In this document: in pieces, positions 50,039-62,762 of the stretch
Position numbering within the stretch: position 1 is the first letter of the stretch
Layout of the letters: each line of letters starts with the position of its first letter
NCBI RefSeq assembly: GCF_035582795.1
Contig: NC_134371.1
Span: forward strand, 51,563,001 to 51,627,000
Length of the DNA stretch: 64,000 nt
Origin: Mycteria americana
Taxonomy: Eukaryota > Chordata > Aves > Ciconiiformes > Ciconiidae
Direction: 5' to 3'
Program-made: the position numbers and the translations under genes
Notes under the pieces: model-generated
What the model was told of the DNA's origin: nothing
Seen by the model: the letters and a program-made list of their open reading frames with translations, nothing else
Database searches by the model: none

Positions 50039-50315
50039 AACATATAAACAAAATATATTGTAAGTGCTGGGGAAAAAAAGTTATGGTCGTTCTTACAGAG
50101 TGCAGCCTTCAAAATCCAGTTAAGATAATTTTATTTCTGTTGTATACTTATTTACCAATAGCTGGATTGCTGCACAGAGTAGATAATAACAAAATTGATG
50201 TCTAATTTATGGAATTGTAGGTGTATTACCTTATTTTGAAAAGTGCTTAAATATTTGTTCGTTGACCTTGCTATTTTCAGGGTTACAAATAAAAATATTG
50301 GAATGTGTCAAAGGA
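50039..50315 (+). other. HFM1: Probable HFM1 3' UTR
   Basis: AT-rich sequence after the stop. The first canonical AATAAA lies 250 nt downstream and is followed by a G/T-rich stretch, so cleavage near 50310 is likely. The end is approximate and other poly(A) sites are possible. Confidence 0.5.
50288..50293 (+). promoter_or_regulatory. Candidate HFM1 polyadenylation signal AATAAA
   Basis: The first canonical hexamer after the HFM1 stop codon, with a GT-rich downstream element about 40 nt later. No transcript evidence is available. Confidence 0.5.
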
Positions 50316-51245
50316 GAATAGTTCTCCAACTGTGGGTGCTTTTATAGATAAAGTAAAAATCACATAAGGGAAAGTAAGCTGTTTATTACATGCCCTGCTC
50401 ACAAGTACTCTTTAAATGAATGAAGACTCTTTCCTCAGAAGTTTCTTAATGCTTTTTGGTTTTGTCTTTCAGTTTATCTAATGCTGAATTTTTCATAGCA
50501 CTGATTCTGTGAAGTAATAAGATTTACAAGTAAAAGTAATAGAATGGTAAATTATTCTAGACTATATTCCTTTTGACAGCACTATCAACTCATTCATAAA
50601 AAAAGTGCAACTTCCTTCAAGCAAATGTGTTTCCAGACTCTCAACAAACCAGTTGTAAAATGTCTATAAACAATATTCTAAAGTTGTGTTTGGCTGTTCA
50701 CTTTGACACCCGAGGTCATAAAATGGACATTTTTGCGTCCTCATACAGATTTAGGCAACGAAGGATTGGATTTGGTATCTTCTTGTAGCTCTAGTGTTTG
50801 AACAGTAGACCTTGCAAGTTCAATAGTTTAAAAAATACATGATATTGCCTAAAATCCAAGAGAATGTTAATTTTCACTGTTAATTATTCAAAATGTGTGG
50901 AATTAAAATGTTAAAATCACACATGGGACCTTACCTGTCTGTTCTTGCAACACTGTTTGTGGTGCAACCAAGTGCGACCATGTTTTGCTGCACTACCTGG
51001 TTGTATTTTTCTCAGCTAATAACATTTTACTTGACTCCAGTGTTTCCTTACACTTTTGACTTACTTTCTGGTATAACTCTCCATATGAAAGAATGGCCCA
51101 GCACAAGCAGCCTCAACACTCACCACTCGATATGTTTTTGACTGTGCAAATTCCAGCAGGCCCAAGCTTATAACTTACTTTGCTGTACCTCAAATATTTC
51201 ATTGCATCTGGAAGTTAGTAGTATGTCAGATCTCTTTTTGTCTCC

Positions 51246-51392
51246 TTTTTTTTTTTTTTTTTTTTTAATTAAACTTCCAAACTGAGGTAACTCTGAATTA
51301 CTATACTACTATGTTTAGCCCAGCAGCCCTAGTCATGTACATCCTAGTCACCTCCCAGTTCCCTGTCAGGGTGAGATTTAAGAATGCAGAGT
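51246..51392. repeat. Direct repeat copy 1 (T-run plus about 126 bp)
   Basis: A 21-nt T run, then AATTAAACTTCCAAACTGAG through GATTTAAGAATGCAGAGT. The same sequence recurs 1.7 kb downstream with a few changes. Confidence 0.85.
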
Positions 51393-52989
51393 GCCAAATG
51401 TCATTTTAGGTGCCCCAGAGAATCTTCCCTCGGCTCCGTCTACTGTGCCAGAAGAGCACGGTCTCCCACATGGAGAGGTTCCAGGTCCTCTAGGGCATCT
51501 AAAATGGTACTTGATGCTGATGTTTAAGCACCTGACTCTCTCCCTGCTGCTTGAAATACACTTTTTTTTTTTCCTAATTTATAGTTCATATTTACATAGC
51601 ATTCTTTAATTGCCTTTGTATCCTGCCTTTCCCTGGGGTTTTAGCTTGCAACAACTAATCGAGCTGTTCCTCAGTTTCTTCAAGTTTGACAAAAGGTTTT
51701 ACACAGCAACACAAAGCTGAGCTTCAAACATGGAAATAGGAGAGGAAGGAAGCAATTAATATAATCTTGTGATGGTATCATTTATATAATCTTGTGATTA
51801 CACAACTTACAACTTTCCAAAACCTCACTCATCTGCTGGTTGCTCAGGCCTCACCTGCAAACCGGGTGTGCTTCTGATGGCAGGTGCTGCACTTTTTCCT
51901 GCCAGTCTGCATGAAGCAGACAAAAGGTTCTGCACTTTTAAATGTTCTGAACTGTGAGGTAGCAACTGTAGTGGAAGTTGATTGTGCTTAGGTCTTCATA
52001 AAAATGAATAAGGTAAGCTTCTATTTATTTCTCTGTACTAAGGAAGTATCTTTCTGAGATGTTTTTTGGCCCTATTTCTACACTGAAGGTGTATTTCCAT
52101 TTTTCTGTGAAATATTTTGGTAGTTTTTATAATGTCTAGAAAGTAATTGACATTATTGCCATTTTTGCTTCATTTTTTGTGTAGTCTAAATATAACCACT
52201 TGGTTTTAGTTAGTTGAAAGGAGCAGGTTTATATTTAGACTATTACTTCAAAGAAATTTTTATTTTCCTCTTAGTTTTCCCCAGTGCAGGAGTTCAGTAG
52301 TTATTATTTGGTTTCTTTAAGATTCAGGCTGATTAATTTTCTGATACTGTATTCAAATTTTTCCATTTGATTTTTAAAAGGCTTTAATTTCCAATTTGAT
52401 CCATAGTCAGAATACATGATAACATGCATTTCAGTACTTTCAACACTATTCAGAGTACTTTGCAGATGGTTTATAAGATCATTTCCTGTCTCTGCTTTTC
52501 ACAAGAAATCAGCATCCTAGATCATCCTCGGAAAATTACAAAACTGTGCTATTGCTGCTGACAACATTTCACAGATTTCAGAATATGAATCTTTCAATAC
52601 TGCAATGTCTTTACAGCAATATTGAACCTCTGGCACAAAAACTTTTTTCTAGACATAAGTGCTTTATTTGGCATTGTTGTTTTGCTTCATTATTCATATT
52701 AGCTCTATGACTCTTCAAAGTCTACATCAGTTTCAGAAGACCAGTTTGGAAGTCCTTATATGCTGAAGTGTTCTCTGTCTCAGGAGAAGGAATTACTTTT
52801 CATATGGTAGCATTTGTTACTGTTCCATTTTTCAAATCATAATAATTGAAAGATCAAAAGTGATAACCATAGTACGTCTCTATGGCAATAATTAATTGCA
52901 GATACACAATGACTATACTTCAAAACAAATACAGGCAGAAAGAGCAAATTAACTGCAGAATTAGAAAAACTTAGTCAAATCTGAATTAC

Positions 52990-53118
52990 TTTTTTTTAAT
53001 TAAACTTCCAAACTGAGGTAACTCAGAATTACTGCTATGTTTAGCCCAGCAGTCCTAGTCATGTACATCCCAGTCATGTCCCAGTTCCGTGTCATGGTAA
53101 GATTTAAGAATGCAGAGT
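52990..53118. repeat. Direct repeat copy 2 (T-run plus about 121 bp)
   Basis: The second copy of the 51246-51392 segment, same orientation, differing by scattered substitutions and short indels. Either a local duplication or two copies of an unrecognised short interspersed repeat. Confidence 0.85.
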
Positions 53119-54589
53119 TTACCTCCTGCCCCTCACCATCTTCTGATTTCCATGGAAATCAGATGGCTCTCAGGCAGGAACAGTGGTGTTGCTCCACAGA
53201 TGCTTTATATGAATGACCAGGGGACCAAAATCCCAGGTCATGCCCCAAAGGGTAAGTATAGACATAGCTACGAAGAGCTGTCTAATTGTAGTCATTTACC
53301 TGAATCGCCTTAAGTGATAAAGCTAGTTTATCTGGACTCCCTGTGTAGACACTAGGAAGAGGCAGACACTGTCAGAAGATGATTCACTTTGTAAGTAGGG
53401 TGACTTGGTCTCTGGTGGAACTCACCAAATTACCTATGATGAAAGTGACCACATACAGTTACCATGGAGAAGAGGGTGTGCTGTAAATTCACAGCCAGCC
53501 TCACTGAATATTGCCTTTCTTGTGCACATGAGATGCCTGGGTTCTTTTATCCACATAAGGAGACAACTTTTCTAAGTTGAATAGTCTTATTTCTATACAG
53601 CAAAAGATGGCTGTGCTCCACTAATGTTGCTGCATGCAGCTTCTTTTCAGGTACTGCCCAGATGATAAAACAGACTAATTAAATTCAACGCAATAACGTC
53701 AGACAATTTCACTAAGCTACTACCAATAGATAAAATACAGACTAAAATACATAAAAACATTGTTAAAGTCTGAAAGGATCCTTGTTTTTGATTCTGCATA
53801 GAGTTGTAACATTAAATGGTGGCTTGAGTTTGAATCAGTGGGATTGTATAAGTAATTCTTTCGGGATACAGCAGAATACCACAGACTTTAGTTTGGGGGT
53901 GATTCTATAAAATTTACATTATAAAAATACTGTTTCCCATAATGGAGTAGTGAAAGAAAATTCAGTGTGACAAGAAGTCAGATTTTACTATCTTACTTGT
54001 CTGATTCTCCGTAATAAAATACATGCTCATACCTGCTTTTAATTTAACTTCAACTTCCTTATCTACTTCCTTGTCCTATCACATATATTGGTTTCAAAAT
54101 ATAAACTGAGGTCAACCGTATCTGTGCCTGAAGAAAATGCAATATGCTCTCAAAACCCATGATCTTCAAAAGTTGTTAGCAGAAAAAGTATAGTGTTTAA
54201 ACATGTTGCCAGACATGTTTGTGTATAAGGTACGTTTATAGCATATAGAATACTGTAAATGTATTGTGACATCATTTTAATTGTATGCAGTATGTCTCAT
54301 GATCATTTTAATTACGTAGACTTTGTTCATGTATTTGAATACTTCAAAGGGTTAAACATTACAGTAATTGTTAAAATAGTAACAACAGTTGTGACAAGTC
54401 AGACTCCTGTTATTTGGGTGTATTTTTACTTAACTATTCTGTGAAGGTATATCTACGTGAGGTATAAAAGTTGGTGCTCTTAAAGGCAGTCAGCATACTG
54501 ATAAAGAGTGAACAGAAGTCACCATATGGAACCAATATGCACCTGAAAAATAGTTAAAATCGGTCATTTTGTAGAGCACAAATGATACC

Positions 54590-54677
54590 TCTCTAAGGCA
54601 TCAGTGGTACCTCCTCTAAGTGGTTCCTTCTCTGTGATTCCTTCTCTAAGGAATCAGTGGTACCTCCTCTAAAAGAA
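54590..54677. repeat. Short imperfect duplication
   Basis: AATCAGTGGTACCTCCTCTAA and its near-copy with GCATCAGTGG occur about 57 bp apart, with TCCTTCTCT repeated between them. Confidence 0.7.
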
Positions 54678-54812
54678 AGGGTATTTTGCGTTACCTCTTT
54701 ATGTTGCCCCTCCTGCTTCTTATGTAGAAGCAAGAGAGCAGTACCATGTCAATTGTTTTACTGACAGAATCTTTAAATTATATCCATGAAATGAGATCCA
54801 TGAATGCCTGCG

Positions 54813-54849
54813 TTTTTTGTTTTTTTTTTTTTTTTTTTTTTTTTTTTTC
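54813..54849. repeat. Long poly(T) tract
   Basis: Near-continuous T run of about 35 nt in the region downstream of HFM1, possibly the tail of a reverse-inserted retroposon, although no body was recognised. Confidence 0.7.
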
Positions 54850-57800
54850 CTAGCTCCTTTGCTTAACAACAAAATAGAAAAGGAAGTACTAGTCAGGGTA
54901 AAATTCACATCCTGCGGAGGACCAACAACATACTGAATTTATTGAAGGCTTACATGAGAACTGACTGAGGCACGCACAGTGTGCTGATAGCTTGCAGTGA
55001 TGAAGTTTAGCGTGAAAAAAATCAGATAGGAAAAAGGGCAGGGGCTGACTGGCTGGCACTGTTCAGCTGAGATAAGGGCCACCCCAGTTGAACCACGTTT
55101 CTGTATTTGTTCATTAAACCTGTATGAGAGAAAGTTGTATCTGTCCAAGCCCTCACTTTTCTCCCAGCGTTGTAACTCTTGGTCTCCATGTGTTCTTGAC
55201 AGGTATTTCAGATGGAGTGGGCTGGGGTAAGGACTGCGTCCTCTGAAGCGATAGGGGCCCTGGGGCCCTTTTGTCCCCTGTCTTTAGGCAGTGCTGATCA
55301 CTGTTGCTCTTCCCTGTGGTGGTGAAGTGACTGGAATAGCTGTGCTACTGCTAACCCACAGTCCCGCACTGCATGTCCTGTTCTTAACAAGAGGTCCCAG
55401 TCCAGACAGTTGATACCAGTTAGGGAGCGTTGTTTCCCAATTCGCTTTAGTATGCTGCCTACCACACTAAAACACTACACTTTCGTTCTGGTTTTGTGGG
55501 ATGTGCTTTGAGTGTTCCTGAGTCTTGTCCTCCTGTGGTTTTTAAATTGATTGCTTCCATGTGCCAGGACTTGAGGGGCACATCTGATTGGTGCTGTGTG
55601 AAAACGTTGTGCGTTTTGCAGAAATGCAGTAGATTATACTGGGTGGACATACTTTGTATAAAGAAGGTATAATAAGTATAATATCTTTCAAGTATAATAA
55701 AAGTGCCTAGATACAATAGCAAAGAATTTCTTCCTGTATTTAACATACACTACGTGGAGCTAGCATGTAATGATGATACAGACTGTCCTTTTGATTGATG
55801 CTACATGGCAATTTCTACATTTTAGATAGCTGAGCGTAGGGGAAAATGCAAAACATTTTGTTTTGAAGGCTGTAAGGGTATTTTGTTTATATAAATGAAA
55901 CAATGTTTCTTTTGTAACTGTGAAACTTCCTATTAAAGGATGCATATAACTTTCAAAATAAAAAGATGCTTGTAACTGTAAATGGCTATGATATATTTGC
56001 TGCTCCCCCACCCACTTAAGAGGCAAAGCCTATTTATGAGGCTTTATTAAGTGCAAATAATTCCCATGGCTTCAGCACAGAAGAAACAGCTGCAGAATAT
56101 AGTCTGATTTGCATATAAATGACATGATTTCTGCTCAGAAAAGGATATTGAAAAATATATATTTCTACAGTGAAAACCTGATAGTCACACATATTAAGGT
56201 CAGCTTGTGTAACTTTTTTTAAGCTGCTGCATGTTGGTACCTGATCACACTTCCAGCTAGATTCAGGCTCTAGCAGTTGTGCCCACTATGAAATTGTGAA
56301 TTTCTTCTTTTGAGCTAATTAAGCTATCATTTGTAGAAATAGATTCCAAAACATTTGTCTCAACAGTTTAAGCACTTAAAATGGCTCAGAATATTTATCA
56401 ATACAAGTGGGCAACTCCAAACTTGGCGCTTTTCCTTATCTTCAGTACTGTGAACTCGTGATGCGAGGGAATTCCTATTGTTTGGGTAAGACAGAAAAAG
56501 TTCTACTAACTTGCTCTAGTCACTTTAATAAATGGTAAGATATAATTAAAGCAGACACAAGGATTTTATTTTTCCTGTCCTAAATAGTTTCCTCGGGTTA
56601 TCTTTTCTATTAAAGATAAGTTCATGCTTCTAAAATTTCTGCCTGACGTAGGCCACCACTGACCAATTGAGATGCTTGGCCAAAACAAAATCCAAGTGTT
56701 TCAAAGCTAAAGCTACATATGCCATTTTATCCCAGTTGTTGCAGCTCACTGCACAAATTCTCTAAAATACAATATTTATTTCAGTAGAAGTTTAACTCTA
56801 GATTATTTTAATAATGAACTCTCTTCAGTGTAGTAGTCATCTAATGGCTGAACTCAGATGTTACGCTGTTGAGCATGGCTTCGGCACCGATACTCATGCA
56901 GAGCTTAGGCACCAAGCAAAGCCAAGCTCCACAGAACAGTCCCTGCTGCTCCCAGGCAAGCTGGCAGAGCCCCCCCAGATCCTTGAGGAATACCCTTGGG
57001 AAGTCCGCTAGCGTGAGAGAAAGCGAACACAGGGTTCCAGTCAACAGCTAGCCACTCCCCTCCCTGAATGGCTGTGACTGTGACTTTGCAATGGAGTGTT
57101 TGTTTATTGACAGGCTCCTGCTGCTGCTTAGATATATCCTAACATAAAGGAAAGATGTTGGAGAGCCAGGCAGTAAAGGGTTTGGAAGAGACCTGCCAAA
57201 GCTTGGTTTTCAAATCCCTGCTTCACAAAGGCCTTACTGAGCTGAATGCCGCTGCCAGAAGTGATGGGTTGTCTGTTCAGAGGGATTGACTGGCCACAGT
57301 GAATTGTCATTAGTCTGAATGCCTCTTGAAGAGAGAGGCGTGATACTGTTTAGCAAAGAAAAAGTTAAAGTAGTGCTGTCTAGAAACTTGGATATGCAGG
57401 TCAGAACTTCCATTTTAGCAATTTCTTTTGGTTTATAAAGGCTATTAATTTGTCTGAATGAAAGTGAGGCAGTAGATTTAATTACTAGGATTCAGATTTA
57501 TTTTTTTCTGGTTGTGGTGTAATATTTTAGCTGTTGTAGTCCAGACTTATTAGGTTACTGGGTACAGGAAATGAACGTCTTTTATCCCAGGGCTCTATTC
57601 TTGTGTCCTACATGTTATGCCTAGAGGAGGTTTCTCTGCCTAGCTGGGAATTTCTACTCAAAGAATAGTCACCCAGCAGCTGCATCATTAACATTTTCAG
57701 TATATCCTCAATTATAAAGATTTTTAGGCACTGAGGTCAGTTGGGTGGTTTCTAAAAATTGTACTGATAGATGTAAAGGGAGCATTCACCAAAGCATCAA

Positions 57801-60149
57801 CACATTATCAAATAATTTTATTTCAAAAGTATGGCAGTAGAAGTGATTAAGAAAGTGTGGGGAACGAAACGGATCTCTTTATCTTGTGCATTTCACAGAG
57901 GTGCGTTTCAGAGACTGGAGGCTTGCTTAGTGAGGAAAATAACCTGTATTAGGAAGATAAGAGGTACAAGTGGATCTCTCTCCCTCCCCTTCTCTCGGGT
58001 GCGATAGTCTCAGGCAACCATATTAGCAGAAGCTTAGATGCATTCTTAGCTTCCGGAACAGATTTACCAAAATGACAGTGCATACTGAGGATGATAGTAA
58101 TAACATGGGCAGTGTGTTCTGGAAGAAAATAAAGTTGGCATCTTGGAATGGTGGAAAACAGCTTCAGATAAGGATGTGGTTCAATAGAAATTAGTCTCTG
58201 TCCATGGACTTTATAGCAGCCAATCAGAACTGCTCTTTCAGTCAAGCAGTTAATAATATCTCGGCACTGTAGCTTAAGGGATACAATTTTCAAAATTATT
58301 GTAGTGTGGGACCGATAAATTTCAGCACAAAGAAGGCAGTATTCCATATAATTTATCTTAGATTTCCATCTAGGGTATGTTCTGACACTCCACATGAAAG
58401 TCAAATTGTCCATGTAAAATGGTTTTCAGGTGATAAGTTGACCCCTGGGGTTTTAGTAAAATAATAGATTCAGAATTCTATCTGACTCTCCAATCTATAA
58501 AAGCTAGTTATCAGCTGTTTGAAGGATTTGATAAGAAGGAGGAAAAAAAAAAAGAGCTTTTGTATAGTGACATTTTTCTCATTAATGGGGACAATGTTAG
58601 AATCACAAACTCCTTCTGGATTTGGTAGTAAATACTCTGCTGACATGTGTTGTGGGAGGTGGTGGTTCTATGCGAGGAGTGTATGTGTCTAATCCTCTGT
58701 TATATGCATATGGAACAAGGAATATTTCTAATAGACACGTACGGCCCTTCAAAAGAAGGGCGTTTACTGTGCCACCATCTGGCCATCATTTTTAAATGCA
58801 TTCTATCACCAGAGCCTACCTCTGCAGAAGTTTTGCTGGCGAATGACCGTCTTATGGTGCCTAGAGAAGCACTAGAAGAATAACAACATAAACATCTTTC
58901 CTGCCAGCATTCTTCAGTATTTAAATATAGTGCAAAACAAATGGTAACCTGAAAAGAAACAAGGTATTACTTTAAGTTCTTGTCTGAACACTTAGAGAAC
59001 CTGCTATAATTTTTTTTCTAGTTTTGGTGTTTTGTTTAATTATATTTTCTTGAGAATACTTATAGGTAGTTCTACTGTACCATGTGGCTTCACTATCAGT
59101 TTAAGCAGGTCCAAAGTTGGGTAGAGCCTTTGTTGCATTTTGTTTTAGTAGATGGGTGTATCTGCATCTACATGCGTATGAAATGCGGCACTAGTAAGTA
59201 ACGGGGGGAAGGTAACAGTAAGATAGGACTAGTCATAGTGATAGTAGAAGAAGCTTGCCTAAGAAAATGCTAAAAGCATGTTTATGTTTAGTGCAGTTGA
59301 GTGTCCCTTTGAATTTTGAGCAAAGAAAATACCTCCTGCTTTTTAAAAACAACTATGCTCAAGAAAACTTGACTTTTCTACAGTCTGTGTAAACAAAAAG
59401 GATTGTCTCAAAGTAAAAACCCAAGTCCCTCTTCAGTTGTTCCTCATGTTAACCGCTGTCCTGGATCTTCCCCTGCTTGTGTCTGTGATGAACATTTAGT
59501 TCACTGCAGAAGTACTGCCTGTTATACTCTGTTGCTGGGACTTTTGCAGGGGATGAAGAAGGCTGCAAGGAGGGTGCCTGTATGCCTCCTGCATTCTGGG
59601 TTACTGGGGGAAGAGGCAGATGTCTCTTCCTCTGAGAGGAACCGAGCAGTGCTCGGGGATGGGGACATCTGGCACTCCCAAGTGGGGTAGAGAAGGGAAA
59701 TGCAGCGAGCCAAGATCTTGTAGGCAGTATTGTGGAGGAGCTGGGATTTTGGTTGCGGGACAGAGCCAAGCTTTAGAAGTGACAGGAGAAAGGACAGTTC
59801 CATAGAGCAGGCTGAGTGGTGTCTGTGGTGCTCTGTGAACCATTTGGAAATTTTCAGATTGGAAGTAAGACTGGAAAGAAAGCTTTACCCTGCAGTGACA
59901 CAATGGGGAGATTAATTTTCAAGCTTTTCTATTTAATCTAGCTCTCCAACAGAACAGACTTCTCATGATTTAAAGAATAATTCTGTCCTGCCATTCTAAT
60001 AACACCTGCTCTTAGAAATCTGGATTCTGTGGGTGTGTTTATCAGAAGGAAAAGCTTCTACCTAAAGACAATTGCTAATTCAGGGTCCCTGCAGATAGGA
60101 TCAAAAAGAGCTAACTACTCTTAAACCTTGCCTTTTTCTGGTTTTGTTT

Positions 60150-60186
60150 GGTTGGTTTTAGCTTTTGTTGGTTGGTTTTAGCTTTA
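60150..60186. repeat. Tandem duplication GTTGGTTGGTTTTAGCTTTT
   Basis: GGTTGGTTTTAGCTTT occurs twice in immediate succession. Confidence 0.8.
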
Positions 60187-62199
60187 CAGAGATAATTGGG
60201 TGCTGGTTCTGCAAGTGGGTGAGTTGTAACAGATGTGGGACAGGCCTGTTCACTCACTTGAGTGAACTCCTGCTCACTCAGGTATGTATGAGCTCTACCG
60301 AAGTCTGCTGGAGTGTGCTCAAAAGCAAGGTGTCTGTCACGTTCTTAAAGTGCTTTTCTTCTGGAAGAGCAGATCTGAGGACCAGAAGAGTTTATGAGTA
60401 ACTCTGACTTCTGCTATTGACTGGATTTAATCTGCATTAACGCTTTCCAGAGTAGCTATATATTCTCCTTAGGGTTGTCAGTCACTCGGAGGCTGGTTTT
60501 AAAATGTGTCATCCAATTTCAAGGTTTCAGGTGTTAGCACTGAAACATTTACCTATCCATTGAGGTAACTATCAAAACGTTTGTACTTGTGGCCCCAGTT
60601 AATTATAGGCCACCCCTTTTGATTACTTGAAGCCCTGTGAGAAATCATTTCCTTTTCTGGGGTGGGATGATGCACAGAAGGAACTACTTTATCTGTATTC
60701 CTCCATACCCTTTATATGTTCTGGAAGTGCTAGGCTGAGACAGTGTCAGGTGCTGTAGCTGCATAAATATTCACTGAAAAACCTCTGATTGCCATAGGTA
60801 GAGCTGGTGTCAGACATGGAAACATCATGATACAGGCCTGCAAGGAGAGTTGCAGGGCTCTGGATCAGGGAAGGCACACAGAGCAGCCATGTGTCCGGCA
60901 TCAGCCTCCTCAGAGCAGCTTGCCCTGGGACAAAGACAACAATCCATTCCCCCAACAGGGTAAGATTACTAAGGAAGCCTCTCATAGACGTGTTTTTACA
61001 AAAAAGTCCCATAACTTTTAATGTGGGAGTGGGACATCTGGCCTAACACTTTTAATTCAATTCATCTTGTAACTAAAAAAACAACAGGAGGAAGAAATAC
61101 TGGACAAAGTATTGCCTCCTTCAGAGGCACATTCCTAAAGAAATCATCTGTTGCTTACATTAATTACTGAGGCTGCTGGAGCAACGTAGACATGTTAAGT
61201 TAGGGACGTTCCTCACCTTCATTGTCTGTATTTTGCCCTGTCTCTCCTATGGACAAACTTTATGCAGATGCCATGTTTTCTACTGCTAGACAAGGTTGTG
61301 CTGACTGGCCAGGCATTTTTGGAAGTTAGTGTGACTGGAACGTGCTTCTGAAGACACAGGAACCTAACCAGTAATGAAAGTACTCACTGAGAGTGCAATT
61401 CTGTGGTAAGCATGTTCTGGCAGAAAGGCTTGTGGATGCTGCTGAGCTCCGCTCCTGCCCTGTGCCACCCAGCTGTTGTGCCAATCCAGTCGTTCTGTAG
61501 GGTTGTTGTGTGAAATTAGTTAAAACAAATGTGTGAGTAATCTCCACCTCCCCCCCTGCCTTGAGAAGCTTGTCTCATCTCTTAGTAATGCTGTTATTGC
61601 TAGAAAAAAGTGCACGCGTGCAAAGAGCAAAGCAGACTAAAATGTTATCTTTCACAGTTGTATTTCACTCATCCTTAAATTGGAAAATAGCCTTTGTTTC
61701 ATGTACATGACAAGTGAACTACATAACATTAATAAAACAGAGATCCTAAATCCTGCTTGGAATTGCCATTGGCAGCTATTAATGTCTTTCAATTGTATTT
61801 TTTATTTGTAGCTTCGTAGTAAGTCACCAAGATGTAGTTCTGCTTGTTAGCTATAGAGGAGGTTGAAAGTGCTTGGGATGCTCCAGGATTTCACCCCAGC
61901 TTCACAGCCTTCCACATTGCCTTGAAACTGCGCTGGGTTTTGTATCTCTAGCGAAAGAGCTGAAAAAAGGGCAGCATTAAATTTACATTGCCAGTTGCTA
62001 TGCGGATGGAATGGGAAATGAGCTCTTTGCCACCAAGTGGAATCGGTAATGTAATTTCAAGTACTGGCTAACATCTGTAAACATCTGTGCCTTCGCACAG
62101 GCTCTGACAAGAGGTTTCAGAACGTATTTCTTTAAAAAGGCCATCGAGGAATACAACCCCCAGGATGCACCGCACGCTAAGTGTTTTAATACGGTTTTC

Positions 62200-62762
62200 A
62201 CACAGGCCTCATATCGGACGTTTCCCCGCCGTAATTGCGCTCACAATCGCCGGCCTGAGGCACATGGAGGAATCGCCCGTCTGCCTTGCAAAAACTGCAC
62301 GCGGAAACGAGCCGCCGTTTATCACGGCGATGCTGCGCCGTCCCCTCCCTGCATACAACCGGGCGCTCAAGGGCGCTGCCGGGCCGCGCGCTGCCAGACA
62401 ACCGCTCCCCGCGCGGGTGCGGGGGCCGGGGGCGGGTTCCGGGGTTCTTGCCCCCGCCGCGGGGGGCCGGGCCGGGCCGGGCCTAGCGCAGGCCGCTCGC
62501 CTGCGGCGGGGGCGTCGGCGCCGCGCGCCGTTTCCTTGAGCCCCCTGTCTCGCCGCCGTCGCCATGGAGACGGGCGGGCCCGGCCTGGCGCTCGGCGGGC
62601 GGGGCCCGGGGCGGCCGCCATCTTCCTCCCTGCCTGCCAGCGGGCCGCCGGCCCGGCCCGGGGCGGGGTGCGTGCCTCAGTCCCGCTGTTGGGTTAAATT
62701 AACCGATGGCACTCGCGCGTTACCGTGCCCTCCGCCTTGGTGTTAGTAGCACCGGGTGCAAG
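62200..62762 (+). promoter_or_regulatory. Strong CpG island and candidate first non-coding exon (possibly ZNF644)
   Basis: The most GC- and CpG-rich block in the window, with GGGCGGGG boxes and a GCCGCCATCTT YY1-type element at 62614-62624. It ends with a perfect splice donor, CAAG|GTGAGT, at 62763. In vertebrates the gene after HFM1 in the same orientation is ZNF644, which starts with non-coding exons (from memory), so this is a plausible ZNF644 promoter. No ZNF644 coding sequence is present to confirm it. The YY1 element is in the orientation more often seen on the antisense strand of transcripts, so leftward or bidirectional transcription is possible. Confidence 0.5.

Larger units (their letters stand above)
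50316..62199. other. Gene-free region between HFM1 and the second CpG island
   Basis: Nearly 12 kb with no recognisable exon. Contains the 51.2/53.0-kb direct repeat, a poly(T) tract, small duplications and a 154-codon minus-strand open frame at 57949-58413 with no known similarity. Short ORFs overlapping on both strands at 59.4-59.9 kb look like chance. Confidence 0.6.

Noticed and set aside
59403..59915. Cluster of short ORFs on both strands
   Set aside because: Overlapping in many frames, with no domain, no splice context and no recognisable protein.
62165..62621. Open frames on both strands of the second CpG island
   Set aside because: Same composition effect; the region looks like a promoter with a non-coding exon.
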